Part shown: piece after piece, positions 51,201 to 61,700 of the stretch
How positions within the stretch are numbered: the first letter of the stretch is position 1
How the letters are laid out: the number at the start of each line of letters is the position of its first letter
NCBI GenBank assembly: GCA_964036295.1
Contig: OZ038470.1
Span: forward strand, 13,273,578-13,337,577
Source: Plumapathes pennacea
Taxonomy: Eukaryota; Cnidaria; Anthozoa; Antipatharia; Myriopathidae
Reading direction: 5' to 3'
DNA: 64,000 bases
Notes under the pieces: model-generated
Told to the model about the DNA's origin: nothing
Databases searched by the model: none
Seen by the model: only the letters and a program-made list of their open reading frames with translations
Program-made: the position numbers and the translations under genes

Positions 51201-51585
51201 TATTGACAGAACGAGGCAGAATGGCGCTTTAAAACCAGGAGGGAATAAAAAGTTTCACAAAGAACCTCTCCCTGCGAGGGGAAACAGAGACGCCTTCAGG
51301 GACCGGCATGACGCACGGCAGAAACCTCAACAAGGGTCGTACGCTGGCGAGTACAGTAAGCGAAGAATTGCGGGCGGCGCTTTTCAGGATTCCGGCCCGA
51401 GTAAGCCAGTCGCGGGACAGCCATCACGCCCTCGTAATAATCACAGTCCCGAGTATTACGACGATGGGCGTGACGCTCGAGGATCCCGTCCGCAACGAGG
51501 AAGGGCTGCACAGAACGAGAGGTACCATGATGTACACGAACGGGGTGGCCGGTTTAGAGCTAAAGAAGACAGAATGCGTAGGTAA
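36290..51585 (+). CDS. Doublecortin-domain EMAP-like microtubule protein (DCX-EMAP)
   Basis: Twenty exons encode 1180 residues: 36290-37183, 38616-38793, 39489-39621, 40228-40377, 42020-42095, 42358-42459, 43057-43155, 43461-43595, 43956-44055, 44749-44789, 45603-45725, 46062-46202, 46533-46664, 47027-47094, 47404-47492, 47986-48083, 48767-48854, 48954-49049, 49833-49966 and 50920-51585. A disordered basic head is followed by two doublecortin domains (about 117-197 and 243-317). Next come a HELP motif (about 370-410; KLQLSWVYGYRG), WD40 repeats to about 1000 (IRIWDAE, ITVWGK, LLSWDANK, LTLWKAD) and an acidic then arginine-rich tail. This domain order is that of Drosophila DCX-EMAP (CG42247), a microtubule-associated protein of ciliated sensory cells. 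The start ATG is 36290; the frame opens slightly upstream without an ATG. The tail ends at a TAA that interrupts an in-frame repeat (see findings). Confidence 0.92.
37184..38615. other. First intron of DCX-EMAP
   Basis: A 1.43-kb AT-rich intron. It contains scattered ATTTATTT and TATTAACATATT repeats near 37930-37980. No exon, transposon end or other feature is recognisable. The frame open from exon 1 to 37351 is read-through beyond a good donor (AAAG|GTAAG). Confidence 0.6.
39996..40195. mobile_element. Truncated copy of the TTAA-flanked MITE
   Basis: It begins TAACCCTTTCACTCCCAAGC and matches 49258-49440 through AAATGTATGAGTGATG, ATTTGAGCAAGGTATC, ATACTGTATGATAT and TTGAAGTTGATCACT. The right inverted end is missing or diverged. 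It lies in the DCX-EMAP intron just before the exon at 40228. Confidence 0.8.
40395..41868. repeat. 41-bp pyrimidine-rich minisatellite in DCX-EMAP intron 4
   Basis: About 36 tandem units, each containing AACTCGTCTTCCGCGAACTC then ACACCAATCTCCCGCCTCCG. Spacing between AACTCGTC words (41111 and 41152) gives 41 bp. The array starts 18 bp after the splice donor at 40378 and ends about 150 bp before the next exon. The + strand is C/T-rich and free of stop codons in most units, which creates long spurious open frames on both strands (for example 40053-40901 and 40375-41112). Confidence 0.95.
42168..42202. repeat. AG microsatellite
   Basis: An AG dinucleotide run with AAAG interruptions in a DCX-EMAP intron, directly after a TATAGATTATTATAGATACATATAG stretch. 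Confidence 0.85.
42645..42750. repeat. ~22-bp direct repeats in DCX-EMAP intron 6
   Basis: Four to five copies of AACAGTGCAAAAATGTGAAATT with small changes (TGTGACATT, TTTGAAATT). They are flanked by GCGCGCGTCAATTT and CAGCTGGCGCGCGTATTT, so the block may be the inside of a small element with GC-rich inverted ends. Confidence 0.75.
44325..44668. repeat. 88-bp tandem repeat in DCX-EMAP intron 9
   Basis: GATCACTTCCAACTCCTGAA begins at 44410, 44498 and 44586, giving 88 bp and nearly four copies. Units contain TGTCAAATGAAACCTAAAGG, CGTGTCCACTCAAAT and GAGCACATTCTAACAGTAGT. A single diverged relative is at about 10460-10650, so the unit comes from a dispersed family and was amplified here. Confidence 0.93.
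44961..45317. mobile_element. MITE with TTGGCCAAACGAG ends, built of GCAAGT words
   Basis: The left end reads TTGGCCAAACGAGGTGCAAG. The right end, reverse-complemented, reads TTGGCCAAACGAGACGCAAG. The next ~30 bp on each side repeat CAAGTCGATGCAAG. Inside, GACTTGCA words occur in both orientations. The 357-bp element lies in DCX-EMAP intron 10 and is followed by a CTTTTTCT-rich tract (45338-45397). Confidence 0.85.
46225..46490. repeat. Degenerate GACACGAAC minisatellite in DCX-EMAP intron 12
   Basis: About 22 copies of a 12-bp-like motif, GGACACGAACAC or CGAACGCGGACA, with many substitutions. The purine-plus-C + strand produces a spurious - strand frame of FVFVFVSV type. It begins 23 bp after the exon ending at 46202. 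Confidence 0.85.
48100..48725. repeat. 33-bp and related minisatellite in DCX-EMAP intron 16
   Basis: The core (about 48225-48415) repeats a 33-bp unit containing GCTCGACTATTGATCGACTG and TTGCTCGGCTAGT. On both sides shorter 11-12-bp CTGTTGCTCGG variants fill the whole intron up to 48720. Open frames of LLIDCCSASAR type on one strand and NSRALAEQQ type on the other are products of the repeat, not genes. Confidence 0.93.
49258..49460. mobile_element. piggyBac-like MITE with TTAA target-site duplication
   Basis: The element starts CCCTTTCGCTCCCAAG and ends with the exact-type inverse CTTGGGAGTGAAAGGG. It is flanked directly by TTAA at 49254-49257 and 49461-49464. It is 203 bp with no gene. CCCTTT ends plus TTAA duplication are hallmarks of piggyBac-related elements. 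Relatives are at 39996-40195, about 7000-7330 and 51825-51880. Confidence 0.88.
50010..50400. repeat. Dispersed GTCCGCTTAATACAGG-type repeat in the last DCX-EMAP intron
   Basis: GTGTCCGCTTAATTCAGGG and GTCCGCTTAATACAGGTTCG occur twice each within about 150 bp (50033-50160). A further AAGCGGCCAC/GTGGCCGCTTAA inverted pair lies at 50328-50372. No coding potential is seen. The remainder of the intron (50400-50870) holds nothing recognisable apart from GTT repeats at 50878-50907 next to the acceptor. Confidence 0.65.
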
Positions 51586-51770
51586 ACGAGGGTGCATCGT
51601 TATCAGCCTGGAAGTGCTGCACAGAGCAAGAGGTACCGTGAGATGCACAGGCGGCTTGGCCGGTTTAGAGGTGAGGAACGCAGAATGCCTTCTAGGGAAG
51701 AGAGGGTCCCTCGTTACCAGCGGTGAATGGTTGTACGAGAGGTACCATGGGATGCGCGGGCGACGTTGGA
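51508..51770 (+). repeat. 111-bp in-frame repeat at the DCX-EMAP C-terminus and 3' region
   Basis: Units start at 51508, 51619 and about 51730, exactly 111 bp (37 codons) apart. They share ACGAGAGGTACC-like and GGCCGGTTTAGAG words. The annotated stop TAA (51583-51585) falls inside unit 1, at a position where unit 2 has GAA. Past it, the same frame stays open for 46 codons to TGA at 51724-51726. That TGA sits where unit 1 has GGA. Confidence 0.9.
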
Positions 51771-52556
51771 TGCACTGTGCGGAGAAAGTAAAACACTTTG
51801 ATGTAGATACTATGTCAACTGCGCAAATAGCCTTTCTCTCCCACGATCAAATTACAAATTCTCCCAACCATTCTGGAAGCAGCTATTAATTATATTCTGA
51901 GAATGGTAGTTGGGTCATGTTCTGCCTGCACAAGCGATCAAAAGGCGTATTTTTCTTACTCTCTGGCATTATATTTGGCAAGGAAATGAAAAGAGATAGC
52001 AGTTGGAATTATGTTTTTCAACTGCTTAAGTTGCTTCGTAACTGCGATAACCACTGTATTTATATTATAGTTATATATTTATATCAATTGTTGCACAGGA
52101 ATTTGCAGTAGTAAATACGATATATTTTTCCGTTTTCGTGATCCCCCGACATGATTTCTATTCATGATTCAGATAATGTCCAATTTTCCAGGACTTCTCT
52201 AGTGAAAATTACTTTTGTGATTGGGATCTGACTGAAGAAGAGGTAAAAGAAAGATATTTAAGGTTCCATCTGATTGCCTTACAACTCATAGTCACACCCA
52301 GTGCGACTGCTGTATCAAAAGCATTTATAAACACTGCAGTATTTTAAGCATTTCAAGTCAGGCAGTAATTGAGGTTTTCTTTTATTTTTTATGTTTTTTT
52401 TTCGGGTTCTCTCTTATCCTCCACACTGTAACTATGCAGCAGACTATCGCCAGCAGATTTACTGAAATAATCCGACAGCCTCACCTTGTCATTCGTCATG
52501 TCTTAGTGGGCAATGGAAATGTAACAATTTTTACCAATACGCAACGCACTTCGTAC
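51771..52556. other. Spacer after DCX-EMAP
   Basis: The 3' end of the DCX-EMAP transcript probably lies here, but no canonical AATAAA is close to the stop. A fragment at about 51825-51880 (CCTTTCTCTCCCACG, CAAATTCTCCCAACCATT) belongs to the TTAA-flanked MITE family. No other gene is seen. Confidence 0.45.
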
Positions 52557-52714
52557 CTCACGTGATTCTTCTAAACGCATATGACTGTCTCCTTCCCGCG
52601 TAGTCTCCTAATGTCTCCACCAATACTTCATGTACGGCCGCAGAACTACACGCCACGACGGTCTTGTAACTTCCGAGTCTAAGTAACACGACGTCTCCAT
52701 ATTTCTTGCAAAGG
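52557..52714 (-). pseudogene. Orphan P450 exon 2 duplicate
   Basis: This - strand segment is a near copy of P450 exon 2 at 54420-54577: LCKKYGDVVLLRLGSYKTVV against LCKKYGNVFSLKLGSYKTIV, then DYAGRRQSYAFRR. Both splice sites survive (acceptor CAG, donor G|GTACGA). However, the last full codon before the donor is TGA where the other copy has TTA. No matching exon 1 or exon 3 lies next to it, so it is a relic of a tandem P450 duplication. Confidence 0.8.
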
Positions 52715-53259
52715 CTGAAGAAATATATTATGTAGATATCTTTAGTCGGCACAGCATTAAAACGCATGGCAGCTGCATCTGTTATTTGGACCTCTTCCTG
52801 TTAAGGGCTGTTGTAGAAGCTGTCGCCTAGTAACGTTGGGTGTTCTGTGTATATTACTAAGAGTGCGCAGAGTCGATAGACATCGAACGTTACTTTATTC
52901 CTTCGGCATATCATACAGCTATGGGAGGTTTTATGGAATCTTTTTATGACGTCAAAAAATGGCGCGTATACTTTTCAAAATGATTCAATAGAACTACAGT
53001 ATATTATCTGGAAGTAACTCGATCAGTTTACAGCGGTTTCTGTAATTGACGGAGGGTGTAATTACTTTTATATAGTCCTTTATATTACTACCACTGACAT
53101 TGGAGTGCTTAATTGTTGTTCCTCAATGAAAAACCGGGCAAAAAGCAAAATATAATCAAGAATAGGAAATAAACACGTACTTTCAAGTGGAAAATCATTG
53201 TCGTTTGATAGCTCGTATTTTGTAAGACTCAGGCTGTTGAGTGAACCCGAATACTCCTT

Positions 53260-55198
53260 TCAGCTTTGGCGGATTCTGCTCGTGTTTTTCCTTTCCTGGA
53301 GAAGACCCGATAAAAGGTTGTGGGCTGGTTTTGTTGGGTCAAATTCTTGTTTCCTGGCGTCCAGCAACCTCCGAAGTAACTCAAATTGTTCATCTTTGAG
53401 AGGAAACATGCGTTTATTTGCTGGTAACTCTGGGAAATACTCTGTAATCGGGAAGAACTCTAGCATCATCGTAGTTTGGGCGTCCTTAAGGTTCGACAAA
53501 ACCTTTTGGTTCAACATCAGCAGCCTTTGCATTTCTGGATGACTTGTATCGTACTTTTCTCCAAAGGTAACTTTGCAGATGATATTAGACACGGAGTGAG
53601 CAAAGGTATCAGCAGGATCAAAGGAATTTCCTTCTTTGCTTTCCATGAATCTCAACATACTATATATTTCATAGGAAATCGTCTGCTCAATGAGGGTTGT
53701 GTCATTCAGGTACTGCCTCAGAGCTGTGACAAAAGGCTTCCGATGGATTTTCCATGCAGGTCCATAATTTCCCGATATTATATCTTTCCCTCCTGTGAAT
53801 TGAAAGGCAATGGAGTTAATTCACGTAATCTATACCAATAAAAACTAGGACACAATCGAAGTTCTCTGGGCCTACACTCTCGTACTGTGGTCAGCTCTTC
53901 CTACGAACGCCTTTACTCTGTAGCTAGACATTCTCGTAAGCGGGTAGTTTGAGCTACGGATACTTTTTCTATACCAATAAAAACTAGAATACAGTCGAAA
54001 CTCTCTGGGCGGACACCCTCGTACTGTGGGCAGCTCTCCTTACGGACACCTTTAAGAAATTCTGTAGCTAGACATTCTCGTAAGCGGACAGTTCGAGTTA
54101 CGGACATTTCCTATTTCCTAATGGTGTCCGCTTGCGGGTGCTTCAACTGTACTTTAATTCAGAGGATTAGATCGGCTAAACAGTGTCGGGTTTTTTGACA
54201 AAATGCCAGGTAGGTTATATAGTTGGATCTGCCTTATCATGCTCTTGAGTTCCGCATTCTTTACGAAATCAATTGGCCATAGTATCTTTTTCATTGGTTC
54301 CGACTGCGTGACCGTTTATCGAGTCTTACATGACATTGCATCTCACACGATTCACAAACTAGCATATAGTGTCTGCAAGCGTAAACACAATAAAAAGCGT
54401 AAGAAAAATACCCCTGTACCTAATGTAAGCCTTCTAAACGAGTATGACTGCCTCCGGCCTGCGTAGTCTCCTGATTTTGTCACCAGGATTTCATGCACGG
54501 CCGCAGAACTACACGCCACGATGGTCTTGTAACTTCCCAGTTTAAGGGAGAAAACGTTTCCATATTTCTTGCAAAGGCTGGAAAGGAAAGCAGTAAATTG
54601 CACGTGCATTCTACAATAATAAGTCGACAAATCAATATACTTCAATTGTAGCTGCTGTACTAAGCGCGTGGCTAACTTCTTGCGGAATCCGGAAGGAATA
54701 TTAGGGTGTCAAGTATGGACGTGTTCCATTACATAATATGCTTGTGCTTATGTCGCATTGTTGCTCTCTTGTGCGTATGCTTGTGCGCTAGTGAGAACCA
54801 GCCTCGATGGCTGGCAAACAAAACCGTGAACAAGACAGTGATAACCTGACTTAGCCGTGTCATCCAAGTGTATTTCCCCTGCTCGATGGCAGACCGCTCA
54901 GACCAAGATATATCGATTGCACTGGATCAGTATACAGCGAAGTATGAACTTACTGATAACTTCCTTCGAGCTCTATCGAGTAAAGTAGACAATACCTTTT
55001 TGTGGCTTCGGCAAAGTATTTGGCCTTGAAGTCGAAATGGAGGACATGACCCAGGACAGGCAGCACTGGGAATCTCGGTCCAGGAGGCATGCCCCTCAAG
55101 CCATACAATTCAATCAACTGATGCAACAAGAAAAGGAAAAACAGAAACGGAAGGACGTTTCCCACACTGATGTACTCCGACAAGATCAACGACGCCAT
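53260..55198 (-). pseudogene. Truncated CYP2-clan cytochrome P450
   Basis: Three - strand exons (55198-54996, 54577-54420, 53792-53260) join in frame to 297 residues. They include a membrane anchor (about 10-30), the proline-rich hinge MPPGPRFPVLPVLGH, the B-region LCKKYGNVFSLKLGSYKTIV and the C-helix motif YGPAWKIHRK. Continuation runs to LLDARKQEFDPTKP. Full P450s are about 490-500 residues. The oxygen-binding I helix and the heme-cysteine loop (FxxGxRxCxG) are absent from 51.7-53.3 kb on this strand. The frame ends at TGA 53260-53262, but one base over it would read on as ESAKAERS, as expected for this region, which suggests a frameshift. It is closest in style to coral CYP17-like sequences. 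As it stands it cannot bind heme. Confidence 0.8.
53831..54135. repeat. Tandem dimer in P450 intron 2
   Basis: Two ~145-bp copies (about 53831-53970 and 53971-54120) share ATACCAATAAAAACTAG, CTCTCTGGGC, TGTAGCTAGACATTCTCGTA and AGCGG words. The second ends in GTGTCCGCTTGCGGGTGCTT. They belong to the GTCCGCTT-type dispersed repeats, also seen at 50.0-50.4 kb. Confidence 0.75.
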
Positions 55199-55766
55199 TG
55201 TTTGGGCAATAGTTAAAAGCGCAGAGGAGACTGGTAAAGTCAGAAATAACTGATTGATATGTCACGCAATGAGTGGGTACAACGATGAAACTGGGAATAG
55301 AAAACAAGAACGAGGAACTGGGAACACTTGGTAGCGGTCAACAACTTGTTTTCATTACATGAAAAGAGCAATTGGGGACATATCGTGGGGAAAGTAACAA
55401 TCAAACATTATGTTGGTTTCCCCCCTCACTTGATTGACTTCTTACGTCGTGTTCATCCAGGCAATCGTCATTCTTCTCTAAATTGACCTGTTAAAGCCAT
55501 ACATTTCATGGCACTGGTGCCTTGCTTATGCTCAACCGGCTTACGCATAATCTAATTATATTAACTAGAGTTGAGTGTTGGAATGGATGCACGGCCAATG
55601 TTGTATGTTTGTCCGATAATAGAGATCCCATACGGAAGCCGTACTGATCAACTGAACATTAACTACTAGTTTTTTGTCTACAGCGGTTTTAAAAAAAATG
55701 CATTAAAGTGTTACGCATGCCGGCGAAATGATAGCTTAATATTAACGGTGAGTACCATGTTCGCAG
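55199..55766. other. Spacer upstream of the P450 and of the putative split gene
   Basis: About 55570-55735 (GTTGGAATGGATGCACGGCC, ACTACTAGTTTTTTG, GCGGTTTTAAAAAAAATGCATT) is a diverged single copy of the left part of the 657-bp array unit. The rest contains no recognisable feature. Earlier exons of the + strand gene were not found. Confidence 0.5.
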
Positions 55767-58700
55767 GTATACAGCATATCAAGAAGTTGAAAAGTTTACT
55801 GAGCTGAAAAAATATCGAGCTTCAACGGGATTCGAACCAAAGGAAGGTACGTTTTCTATGAGTGGGGTGGGGTTTGGGCTGGGGGATTTTTGGTATAAGG
55901 AAGCAAGGTCAATAGTCCCTCAATTGGTCTTAGTAAAAGAAAAGTGTGACCCTCCCTTTTCGAGTTATCTACACAATACTTTTCCTGGTCACTTTTCTAA
56001 CCGAAACTTTTCTTACACCCCGTCAGTTCGTCTATAGTACATTTCTTATTCCACTCGCAAATCGATGTCTTCTCGAAATAGGAAAAGATTACAAAGAGGA
56101 CAACAAGGAAACTGCGCTCGTAGTGACTGCGACGAATTCAAGAGAGACGCCGGATCTGCTGCTGTCTGTTGTGCCAACATTGTGGCCAAGAGGGGGGAGT
56201 GAGTACGCCCTATTATAGGCTATTCGTTGGGGTTCCGACCGGAAGCTGGTCCCTTAGTTTACAAGGCTCAGGACGTTTGGCCCAGAGGGGTCACAGATAG
56301 ACAAGATAGAGATAGACGAGATAGCCAAGATATAACCATAAAAATCAATCCCATACAAAGGCCTTATAACTCAAATTAATTTAAATAGTTCATTTTTTTG
56401 AGTTCAGCGTTTACAGAGGAAACTCATATCCAAAGTCGAGCAAGTTTGCTGCGCGTTTCTCCTCTTTCAAACAGCTTCAAACGTACAACTTGTGCCATTA
56501 ACTGTCTTCATTACACGACTTAACATTTTGGCGAAAACGAGTGCAAATATGGGAGCGTACTGCACTAGTCAGAAACAAGATCAACTCGTTTATTAGTTTA
56601 CATGATAAATTTTGTATGTGCATGTTTCCAGTATAACTTTCATTTCAGAAAATATTTGTCTTTTATTTAACAGTGATGCTTCTATGTGCTGTAAAATATC
56701 TGTATACTTGTTAAACTAAGCGTTGGAATAGATGCACTGGCAGTGTTGTTTGTTTAGTCGCAATGCTGATCCCATAATTGCGCCAAATAGAATCACGATA
56801 CAATTACTACTAGATTTTCGCCTACGGCGGTTTTAAAAAGTTGCATTGAAACGTTATGCATGCAGGCAAATAGATAAATTAAAATTAAAAGAAAAACAAA
56901 ACAACTGTGAATACTACTGCTCGCAGGTAGACAGCGCATCAAGGAATTGGAAGTTTACTGAGGTGAAAAAATATGCTGCAACGGGATTGGGTCTGAAGGA
57001 AGGTACGTTTTTATTTGTGGGCTGGGGGTACTTTTGTATTAAGAAGTCATTATTTAATACTCCTTGAATTAGTCTTAGTAAAAGAAGTGTGACCCTTCCT
57101 TTTCGAGTTGTCTGAACACTCGTACTTTGCTATCACCATTATTTTTTCAACTGCGGCCTTCATGTGTAACGTTTCAATGGATTATTTTAAAACCGCCGAA
57201 GGCGAAAATCTAGTAGTATTTGTATCGTGATTTTGTTTGGCGCAATTATGGGATCAGCATTGCTTCCGTAAGTGCGCATGTTTACAGTATAACGTTCATT
57301 TCAGAAACTATTTGTCTTGTATTTAACTGAGATGCTTCTATGTGCTGTAAAATATCTGTATATTTGTTATAGTGAGCGTTTGAATAGATGCACTGGCAAT
57401 GTTGTTTTTTCGTCCACAATGCGGATCCCATAATTGCGCCAAATAGAATCACGATACAATTACTACTAGATTTTCGCCTACGGCGGTTTTAAAAAGTTGC
57501 ATTGAAACGTTATGCATGCAGGCAAATAGATAAATTAAAATTAAAAGAGAAACAAAACAACTGTCAATACTCCTGCTCGCAGGTAGACAGCGCATCAAGG
57601 AATTGGAAGTTTACTGAGCTGAAGAAATATGCTCCAACGGGATTGGGTCTGAAGGAAGGTACGTTTTTATTTGTGGGCTGGGGGATTCTTTTGTATTAGG
57701 AAGTCATTATTTAATACTCCTTGAATTAGTCTTAGTAAAACAGGTGTGACCCTTCCTTTTCGAGTTGTCTGAACACTCGTACTTTGCTATCACTATAATT
57801 TTTTATAACTGCGGCTTTCATGTGTAACGTTTCAATGGATTATTTTAAAACCGCCGAAGGCGAAAATCTAGTAGTAATTGTATCGTGATTTTGTTTGGGG
57901 CAATTATGGGATCAGCATTGCTTCCGTAAGTGCGCATGTTTACAGTATAACGTCTATTTCAGAAACTATTTGTCTAGTATTTAACTGTGATGCATCTATG
58001 TGCTGTAAAATATCTGTATATTTGTTATAGTAAGCGTTTGAATAGATGCACTGGCAATGTTGTTTTTTCGTCCACAATGCGGATCCCATAATTGCGCCAA
58101 ATAGAATCACGATACAATTACTACTAGATTTTCGCCTACGGCGGTTTTAAAAAGTTGCATTGAAACGTTATGCATGCAGGCAAATAGATAAATTAAAATT
58201 AAAAGAGAAAAAAAAAAAAAAAAAACAACTGTGAATACTACTGTTCGCAGGTAGACAGCCCATCAAGGAATTGGAATTTTACTGACCTGAAGAAATATGC
58301 TGCAATGAGATTGGGTCTGAAGGAAGGTACGTTTTTATTTGTGGGCTGGGGGATCCTTTTGTATTAAGAAGTCATTATTTAATACTCTTTGAATTAGTCT
58401 TAGTAAAACAAGTGTGACCCTTCCTTTTCGAGTTGTCTGAACACTCGTGCTATGCTATCACTATTATTTTTTATAACTGCGGCATTCATGTGTAACGTTT
58501 CAATGGATTATTTTAAAACCGCCGAAGGCGAAAATCTAGTAGTAATTGTATCGTGATTTTATTTGGGGAAATTATGGGATCAGCATTGCTTCCGTAAGTG
58601 CGCATGTTTACAGTATAACGTTCATTTCAGAAACTATTTGTCTTGTATTTAACTGAGATGCTTCTATGTGCTGTAAAATATCTGTATATTTGTTATAGTG

Positions 58701-61700
58701 AGCGTTTGAATAGATGCACTGGCAATGTTGTTTTTTCGTCCACAATGCGGATCCCATAATTGCGCCAAATAGAATCACGATACAATTACTACTAGATTTT
58801 CGCCTACGGCGGTTTTAAAAAGTTGCATTGAAACGTTATACATGCAGGCAAATAGATATATTAAAATTAAAAGAGAAACAAAACAACTGTGAATACTACT
58901 GCTCGCAGGTAGACAGCGCATCAAGGAATTGGAAGTTTACTAAGCTGAAGAAATATGCTGCAATGAGATTGGGTCTGAAGGAAGGTACGTTTTTATTTGT
59001 GGGCTGGGGGATTCTTTTGTATTAAGAAGTCATTATCTAACACTCCTTGAATTAATCTTATTAAAACAAGTGTGACCCTTCCTTTTCGAGTTGTCTGAAC
59101 ACTCGTGCTTTGCTATCACTATCATTTTTTATAACTGCGGCATTCATGTGTAACGTTTCAATGGATTATTTTAAAACCGCCGAAGGCGAAAATCTAGTAG
59201 TAATTGTATCGTGATTTTGTTTGGGGAAATTATGGGATCAGCATTGCTTCCGTAAGTGCGCATGTTTACAGTATAACGTTCATTTCAGAAACTATTTGTC
59301 TTGTATTTAACTGTGATGCTTCTATGTGCTGTAAAATATCTGTATATTTGTTATAGTGAGCGTTTGAATAGATGCACTGGCAATGTTGTTTTTTCGTCCA
59401 CAATGCGGATCCCATAATTGCGCCATATAGAATCACGATACAATTACTACTAGATTTTCGCCTACGGCGGTTTTAAAAAGTTGCTTCAAACGTTATGCAT
59501 GCAGGCAAATAGATAAATTAAAATTAAAAGAGAAAGAAAACAACTGTGAATACTCCTGCTCGCAAGTAGACTGCGCATCAGGGAATTGGAAGTTTACTGA
59601 GCTGAAGAAATATGCTCCAACGGGATTGGATCTGAAGAAAGGTACGTTTTTATTTGTGGGCTGGGGGATTCTTTTGTATTAAGAAGTCATTATCTAATAC
59701 TCCTTGAATTAGTCTTAGTAAAACAAGTGTGACCCTTCCTTTTCGAGTTGTCTGAACACTCGTGCTTTGCTATCACTATTATTTTTTATAACTGCGGCAT
59801 TCATGTGTAACGTTTCAATGGATTATTTTAAAACCGCCGAAGGCGAAAATTTAGTAGTAATTGTATCGTGATTTTGTTTGGGGCAATTATGGGATCAGCA
59901 TTGCTTCCGTAAGTGCGCATGTTTACAGTATAACGTTTATTTCAGAAAATATTTGTCTTGTATTTAACTGTGATGCTTCTATGTGCTGTAAAATATCTGT
60001 ATATTTGTTATAGTGAGCGTTTGAATAGATGCACTGGCAATGTTGTTTTTTCGTCCATAATGCGGATCCCATAATTGCGCCATATAGAATCACGATACAA
60101 TTACTACTAGATTTTCGCCTACGGCGGTTTTAAAAAGTTGCATTGAAACGTTATGCATGCAGGCAAATAAATAAATTAAAATTAAAAGAGAAACAAAACA
60201 ACTGTGAATACTCCTGCTCGCAGGTAGACAGCGCATCAATGAATTGGAAGTTTACTGAGCTGAAGAAATGTGCTCCAACGGGATTGGGTCTGAAGGAAGG
60301 TACGTTTTTATTTGTGGGCTGGGGGATTGTTTTGTATTAAGAAGTCATTATTTAATACTCCTTGAATTAGTCTTATTAAAAGAAGTGTGACCCTTCCTTT
60401 TCGAGTTGTCTGAACACTCGTACTTTGCTATCACTATAATTTTTTATAACTGCGGCTTTCATGTGTAACGTTTCAATGGATTATTTTAAAACCGCCGAAG
60501 GCGAAAATCTAGTAGTAATTGTATCGTGATTTTGTTTGGGGCAATTATGGGATTAGCATTGCTTCCGTAAGTGCGCATGTTTACAGTATAACGTTCATTT
60601 CAGAAACTAGTTGTCCTGTATTTAACTGAGATGCTTCTATGTGCTGTAAAATATCTGTATATTTCTTATAGTGAGCGTTTGAATAGATGCACTGGCAATG
60701 TTGTTTTTTCGTCCACAATGCGGATCCCATAATTGCGCCAAATAGAATCACGATACAATTACTACTAGATTTTCCCGTACGGCGGTTTTAAAAAGTTGCA
60801 TTGAAACGTTATGCATGCAGGCAAATAGATAAATTAAAATTAAAAGAGAAAAAAAAAAAAAACAAAAAAAACAACTGTGAATACTACTGCTCGCAGGTAG
60901 ACAGCCCATCAAGGAATTGGAATTTTACTGACCTGAAGAAATATGCTGCAATGAGATTGGGTCTGAAGGAGGCTACGTTTTTATTTGTAGGCTGGGGGAT
61001 CCTTTTGTATTAAGAAGTCATTATTTAATACTCCTTGAATTAGTCTTAGTAAAACAAGTGTGACCCTTCCTTTTCGAGTTGTCTGAACACTCGTGCTATG
61101 CTATCACTATTATTTTTTATAACTGCGGCATTCATGTGTAACGTTTCAATGGATTATTTTAAAACCGCCGAAGGCGAAAATCTAGTAGTAATTGTATCGT
61201 GATTTTGTTTGGGGCAATTATGGGATCAGCATTGCTTCCGTAAGTGCGCATGTTTACAGTATAACGTTCATTTCAGAAACTATTTGTCTTGTATTTAACT
61301 GAGATGCTTCTATGTGCTGTAAAATATCTGTATATTTGTTATAGTGAGCGTTTGAATAGATGCACTGGCAATATTGTTTTTTCGTCCACAATGCGGATCC
61401 CATAATTGCGCCAAATAGAATCACGATACAATTACTACTAGATTTTCGCCTACGGCGGTTTTAAAAAGTTGCATTGAAACGTTATGCATGCAGGCAAATA
61501 GATAAATTAAAATTAAAAGAAAAACAAAACAACTGTGAATACTCCTGCTCGCAGGTAGACAGCGCATCAAGGAATTGGAAGTTTACTGAGCTGAAGAAAT
61601 ATGCTGCAACGGGATTGGGTCTGAAGGAAGGTACGTTTTTATTTGTGGGCTGGGGGATTCTTTTGTATTAGGAAGTCATTATTTAATACTCCTTGAATTA

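Noticed and set aside
56082-56215. Cysteine-rich short frame (CARSDC, AVCCANIV) as a secreted peptide
   Set aside because: It has no signal peptide or upstream exon in that frame, and its stop overlaps the GTGAGT donor. The alternative frame joins better with neighbouring segments.
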